The notes beneath the pieces were generated by a model, which ran no database searches, was not told the origin of the DNA, and saw nothing but the letters and a program-made list of their open reading frames with translations. The position numbers and the translations under genes are program-made. Source: Salinisphaera sp040361255 (GTDB lineage Bacteria; Pseudomonadota; Gammaproteobacteria; Nevskiales; Salinisphaeraceae). From it: DNA of 64,000 bases. Positions 61,115 through 64,000 of the stretch are shown one piece after another (position 1 is the stretch's first letter; each line of letters begins with the position of its first letter). The stretch covers positions 124,001 to 188,000 of the forward strand of contig NZ_APNG01000007.1 of assembly GCF_040361255.1 (NCBI RefSeq), written 5' to 3'.

Positions 61115-61645
61115 CTATTGGTCCGATTGCTTGTCACGATCATCTGTATCGGCCGATGACTGGCCAACTTGCGGCGTGTCGCTATCTTTTTCCTTGCGCT
61201 TGAGATTGGCCAGGAATTCGCGCCGTACGGTGCGCCAGATGGGCACCTGATACTGCGAAAGTTCGCGCAGGGCGGTGAGCGGGTTGTTGACGTCCAGCAA
61301 GCGTGCCATGCGGTGCTTGAACTGCTGTTGCTGCTCGCTGAAGAACTCCAGCGACAGTTCCAGATACGAACTCACGGTGCTTTGCATGGAGTCGCCGTAG
61401 AACCGGATGATGTTGCGCAAGACTTCCGTACGGAAGATCGGGTCGCCGCCTTCTTCCTGTTCACTGATGACCTGGAGCAGGATGCTGCGGGTAATATCGT
61501 CACCGCTGCGCTTGTCGATCACGGTGAAGTGCTCGCCCTTGATCACCAGTTGGCGGATGTTTTCCAGGGTGATGTAGCGGCTGACTTCGGTATCGTATAG
61601 TCGCCGGTTCGGATACTTCTTGATGATGCGTGTCTTGTCACTCAT
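61115..61645 (-). CDS. phaR: Polyhydroxyalkanoate synthesis repressor PhaR
   Basis: PhaR represses phasin and other polyhydroxyalkanoate genes and is titrated by PHA granules. The 176-residue protein shows the N-terminal DNA-binding domain IIKKYPNRRLYDTEVSRYIT and LENIRQLVIKGEHFTVIDKR, then DITRSILLQVISEQEEGG and the PHB-accumulation domain FRTEVLRNIIRFYGDSMQST. The C-terminal 30 residues are polar and acidic. AGGGG precedes the ATG. No pha structural genes lie nearby, so the target genes must be elsewhere. Confidence 0.94.
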   Translation of the reverse strand: MSDKTRIIKKYPNRRLYDTEVSRYITLENIRQLVIKGEHFTVIDKRSGDDITRSILLQVISEQEEGGDPIFRTEVLRNIIRFYGDSMQSTVSSYLELSLEFFSEQQQQFKHRMARLLDVNNPLTALRELSQYQVPIWRTVRREFLANLKRKEKDSDTPQVGQSSADTDDRDKQSDQ

Positions 61646-61755
61646 CCCCTTGCCCCGTCATTTGAGAGTAGCGCGGCGCGCAGCTTGCTGCATCGCGGCA
61701 ATACGATTGTGCCAGATCGGCCGACGCAAACGTAGGGCATTGAGTCGGCGGTAAT

Positions 61756-61782
61756 AAAAACGCCCGCACGAGGCGGGCGTTT
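61756..61782 (-). terminator. Intrinsic terminator of dksA
   Basis: On the minus strand CGCCCGC and GCGGGCG pair around CTCGT and are followed by TTTTTATTA. It lies 22 bases after dksA. Confidence 0.8.
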
Positions 61783-61803
61783 GCGGGCCGATAGGCGCTG
61801 GTT

Positions 61804-62247
61804 TCAGCGGCCGAGCTGGCGCTCGCGGATCTCGTCGAGGCTTTTGCAGTCCACGCACAAGGTCGCGGTGGGGCGGGCCTCGAGACGACGAATGCCGATC
61901 TCGGTGCCACAGGTATCGCAGAAGCCGTATTCGTCGCGGTCCACCCGGGCGATGCCCTGATCGATCTTGCGAATGAGTTTTCGCTCGCGATCACGCGTGC
62001 GCAGTTCAAGACTGAACTCCGATTCCTGGCTCGCACGATCGGTCGGGTCCGGGAAGTTCGCGGCCTCGTCCTTCATGTGATGCATGGTGCGATCGACTTC
62101 TTCCATGAGCTCGCGTTTCCAGTTCACCAGGATGCGGCGGAAGTGATCGCGCTGCGCCTCATTCATATACTCTTCACCCTCTTTCGGGGTGTAAGGCGTA
62201 AATTGTTGAGGCGCCTCGAGTTTCGATTGTTTCTGAGTAGCAGCCAT
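61804..62247 (-). CDS. dksA: RNA polymerase-binding transcription factor DksA
   Basis: DksA works with ppGpp in the secondary channel of RNA polymerase to control stable-RNA and biosynthetic promoters. The 147-residue protein has a coiled coil with the tip residues Asp67, Asp70 and Ala72 in DPTDRAS, equivalent to the functional Asp/Asp/Ala of E. coli DksA. A zinc finger has Cys110, Cys113, Cys131 and Cys134 (FCDTCG and LCVDCK). The ATG at 62247 fits; the open frame runs further upstream without homology. It is divergent from the HAD gene. Confidence 0.96.
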   Translation of the reverse strand: MAATQKQSKLEAPQQFTPYTPKEGEEYMNEAQRDHFRRILVNWKRELMEEVDRTMHHMKDEAANFPDPTDRASQESEFSLELRTRDRERKLIRKIDQGIARVDRDEYGFCDTCGTEIGIRRLEARPTATLCVDCKSLDEIRERQLGR

Positions 62248-62392
62248 GCGGCCCCCGGGTCGGATAACAGCGCGTACGTTTAGCACGGCCTGGCACGTTG
62301 GTGCAACGATTTTCTTACCGTGCGTGCCATTCTGGCATGGTTCTGGCAGACTTGCGCCTCTCGCTAACCCCGGCCAACCCCGGCTATTGCCC

Positions 62393-63181
62393 ATGACGCT
62401 TGGCGCGCTGCTTTTCGATGTCGACGGCACTCTCGCCGATACGGAACCCGAAGGTCATCTACCGGCCTACAACCGCGCGTTCAAGGAACATGGCCTGGAC
62501 TGGCGCTGGACCAAAAAGCTTTACCGCAAGCTTTTGCTCATCTCGGGCGGGCGCGAGCGGATCAATCATTATCTGGACCGCTACGACCCGGAGCTTGGCG
62601 ACAACGACGAACGGGTACGCGAAGACCGCGAAGGGTGGGTAGCCGAGCTGCATCAGAGCAAGTCCCGTTATTTCAAGGATCGCTTGCGCAAGGGCCGGGT
62701 GCCACTACGCGCCGGGGTGGCGCGCCTGATTCGCGAAGCCGGTGATGCCGGGCTGCGTATCGCGATCGTCACCAACGCCACGCGTGCCACGCTCGAGCCG
62801 TTTCTGGCCTATGCGCTGGGTGACGGTCTGCTGGACTATATCGAGCTGACCGTCTGCGGCGACGAGGTCGATCACAAGAAACCCGCGCCGGATGTCTATC
62901 GTATGGCTTGCGAGCGCCTTGGCTGTGCGCCGGAAGACTGTATCGCCATCGAAGACTCGAACGCGGGCGTACGTGCCGCCTATGGCGCCCATGTGCCCGC
63001 GCTGGTGACGGTTAATGCCGATACCCGCGATCAGGTCTTCGATAACGCCAGCGCCGTGCTGGATTCACTCGGCGAGCCCGATCTGCCGGTCACCATTCTC
63101 AAATCGCCCGGCTTCGACTTCGATTACGTCGACCTCGATATCCTGCGCCGCATCAACGCCGTCGGCCGTCCTGCGGCTTAG
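62393..63181 (+). CDS. HAD-superfamily hydrolase (CbbY-like)
   Basis: A 262-residue haloacid dehalogenase family phosphatase. Motif I is LLFDVDGTLADTEPEG (nucleophile Asp in DVDGT), motif II IAIVTNATRATLEP, motif III lysine in DHKKPAPDVY, and motif IV EDSNAGVRAAYGA. The cap resembles CbbY/phosphoglycolate-phosphatase-like proteins. Substrate cannot be assigned. The ATG at 62393 is preferred to the longer frame from 62246. The stop overlaps that of convergent cysZ by four bases (TTAG). Confidence 0.88.
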   Translation: MTLGALLFDVDGTLADTEPEGHLPAYNRAFKEHGLDWRWTKKLYRKLLLISGGRERINHYLDRYDPELGDNDERVREDREGWVAELHQSKSRYFKDRLRKGRVPLRAGVARLIREAGDAGLRIAIVTNATRATLEPFLAYALGDGLLDYIELTVCGDEVDHKKPAPDVYRMACERLGCAPEDCIAIEDSNAGVRAAYGAHVPALVTVNADTRDQVFDNASAVLDSLGEPDLPVTILKSPGFDFDYVDLDILRRINAVGRPAA

Positions 63182-63951
63182 CCTGGCTCGCCCCGCGTAA
63201 CGGGCGTCGTAGTCGCCGGGTGACACTCGAGATACAGCAGCGTCGCGCCCACCACCGCGGCCGGCATGACCACGAGATTGGCCAGCGGCAGGGCAGTCAT
63301 CAGCGTAACCAGGCTGCCAAAGCCCAGATGTCGCCAACGGCGCGCACGCATGCGCAGTATCTTGTCATCGAAGCGCAGCCCGCGGTTGGCCATGGGCTGG
63401 TCCAGATATTCGAACGAGAGCATGAACGCGCCGAAGATGAACCACAGCGGCGCGATCGCCAGATTGGCACCGGGGATGAACAACAGCGCCAGGCTTACTA
63501 TGCCCAGCATGAGCGCGCGCGCCAGGTAATAGCGTAATCGCCGCAATTCGCTGACCACACCGTCGGCCATTTCGCCGGCCAGGCTCATGCCGGATTCCGG
63601 CGCGCTGCCGGTCACCAACCGTTCCACCTGGGCCGACAGGAGCCCGTTGAAAGGACTGGCGATCAGATTGGCCAATAGCGTGAATACGTAGCAGAAGGCC
63701 AGCGTGGCCATTACCACGCCCACCCACCACAACAGGGTTTCCAGCCAGGCCAGCCAGTCCGGCAGCCCCGATAGCCAGGCATGGAGCCAGCTATCCAGCT
63801 GCCAGCCCAGCAGCGATACGAGCAGCGCGATCAACACGATATTGATCACGATCGGTATCACCACATAGCGGCGCAACGACGGTTCGGTGAGCATGCGAAA
63901 GCCGCGCAGCAGATAGCTCGGGCCGGCGCTGAATTCGGTAATCGGATTCAT
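63178..63951 (-). CDS. cysZ: Sulfate transporter CysZ
   Basis: CysZ is an inner-membrane sulfate importer for cysteine synthesis. The 257-residue protein has the EI24/CysZ pattern: N-terminal GPSYLLRGFRMLTEPSLRRY, two long hydrophobic segments (about 30-52 and 65-95), LLSAQVERLVTGSAP, the central FIPGANLAIAPLWFIFGAFM, and the charged MRARRWRHLGFGSLVTLMTA. The length is usual. No other cys gene is nearby. Its stop codon overlaps the HAD gene stop on the opposite strand. Confidence 0.92.
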   Translation of the reverse strand: MNPITEFSAGPSYLLRGFRMLTEPSLRRYVVIPIVINIVLIALLVSLLGWQLDSWLHAWLSGLPDWLAWLETLLWWVGVVMATLAFCYVFTLLANLIASPFNGLLSAQVERLVTGSAPESGMSLAGEMADGVVSELRRLRYYLARALMLGIVSLALLFIPGANLAIAPLWFIFGAFMLSFEYLDQPMANRGLRFDDKILRMRARRWRHLGFGSLVTLMTALPLANLVVMPAAVVGATLLYLECHPATTTPVTRGEPG

Positions 63952-64000
63952 CTTGCGTTCGGGTAATGGCGCTAGAATTCGGATCGTTGCGGCGCGCCGC

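Overview
The window looks like a 64-kb stretch of chromosome from a GC-rich, halophilic or halotolerant gammaproteobacterium. It carries a complete ectoine pathway (ectABC), a full Na+-translocating NADH:quinone oxidoreductase operon (nqrABCDEF), an ssrA tag reading ANDDNYALAA, sigma-32-type heat-shock promoters without hrcA, and a polyhydroxyalkanoate regulator (phaR). The backbone order grpE-dnaK-dnaJ-dapB-carAB ... greA-yhbY-rlmE-ftsH-folP-glmM-tpiA-secG-tRNA-Leu ... tRNA-fMet-rimP-nusA-infB-rbfA-truB-rpsO-pnp is the classic gammaproteobacterial one. A Salinisphaera-like host is a guess from memory, not something shown by the sequence.

Layout. 0-7.4 kb: an EamA transporter (cut by the window edge), a sulfurtransferase, phosphoenolpyruvate synthase divergent from its regulatory kinase/phosphorylase, a DUF1249 gene and a CvrA-type cation/proton antiporter. 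7.4-8.4 kb: about 1.1 kb with no convincing gene. 8.4-9.4 kb: tmRNA and its partner SmpB. 9.5-14.4 kb: an SNF-family transporter and rnfH, then bamE, recN and nadK on the opposite strand. 14.4-19.3 kb: the heat-shock cluster and dapB. 19.4-24.3 kb: carA and carB, separated by a 447-bp cassette that holds a GxxExxY gene between iteron-bearing inverted repeats. 24.3-33.7 kb: an accessory block between carB and greA with ectABC, queH, a CDF metal exporter, two gene-less repeat elements, gshA, ubiA and bioA. 33.7-41.1 kb: greA to secG and tRNA-Leu. 41.1-49 kb: nqrABCDEF with apbE, nqrM and a CBS-domain gene. 49-58.1 kb: initiator tRNA and the translation/RNA-turnover cluster. 58.1-60.7 kb: an IS1595-family element carrying a toxin-antitoxin-like passenger operon and two small genes. 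60.7-64 kb: phaR, dksA, a HAD phosphatase and cysZ.

How the genes fit together. Ectoine synthesis, the Na+ pump and the cation antiporter suit life in salt. ApbE and NqrM supply flavin attachment and maturation for the Na+ pump. The 49-58 kb cluster couples transcription (NusA), translation initiation (fMet tRNA, IF-2, RbfA, S15) and RNA turnover (PNPase).

The least explained parts are the GxxExxY cassette, whose inverted repeats are made of three 10-bp units per arm and recur at the ends of two gene-less elements near 29.2-29.6 kb, and the IS1595-type element whose transposase gene is translationally overlapped with a downstream antitoxin-toxin-small ORF series.
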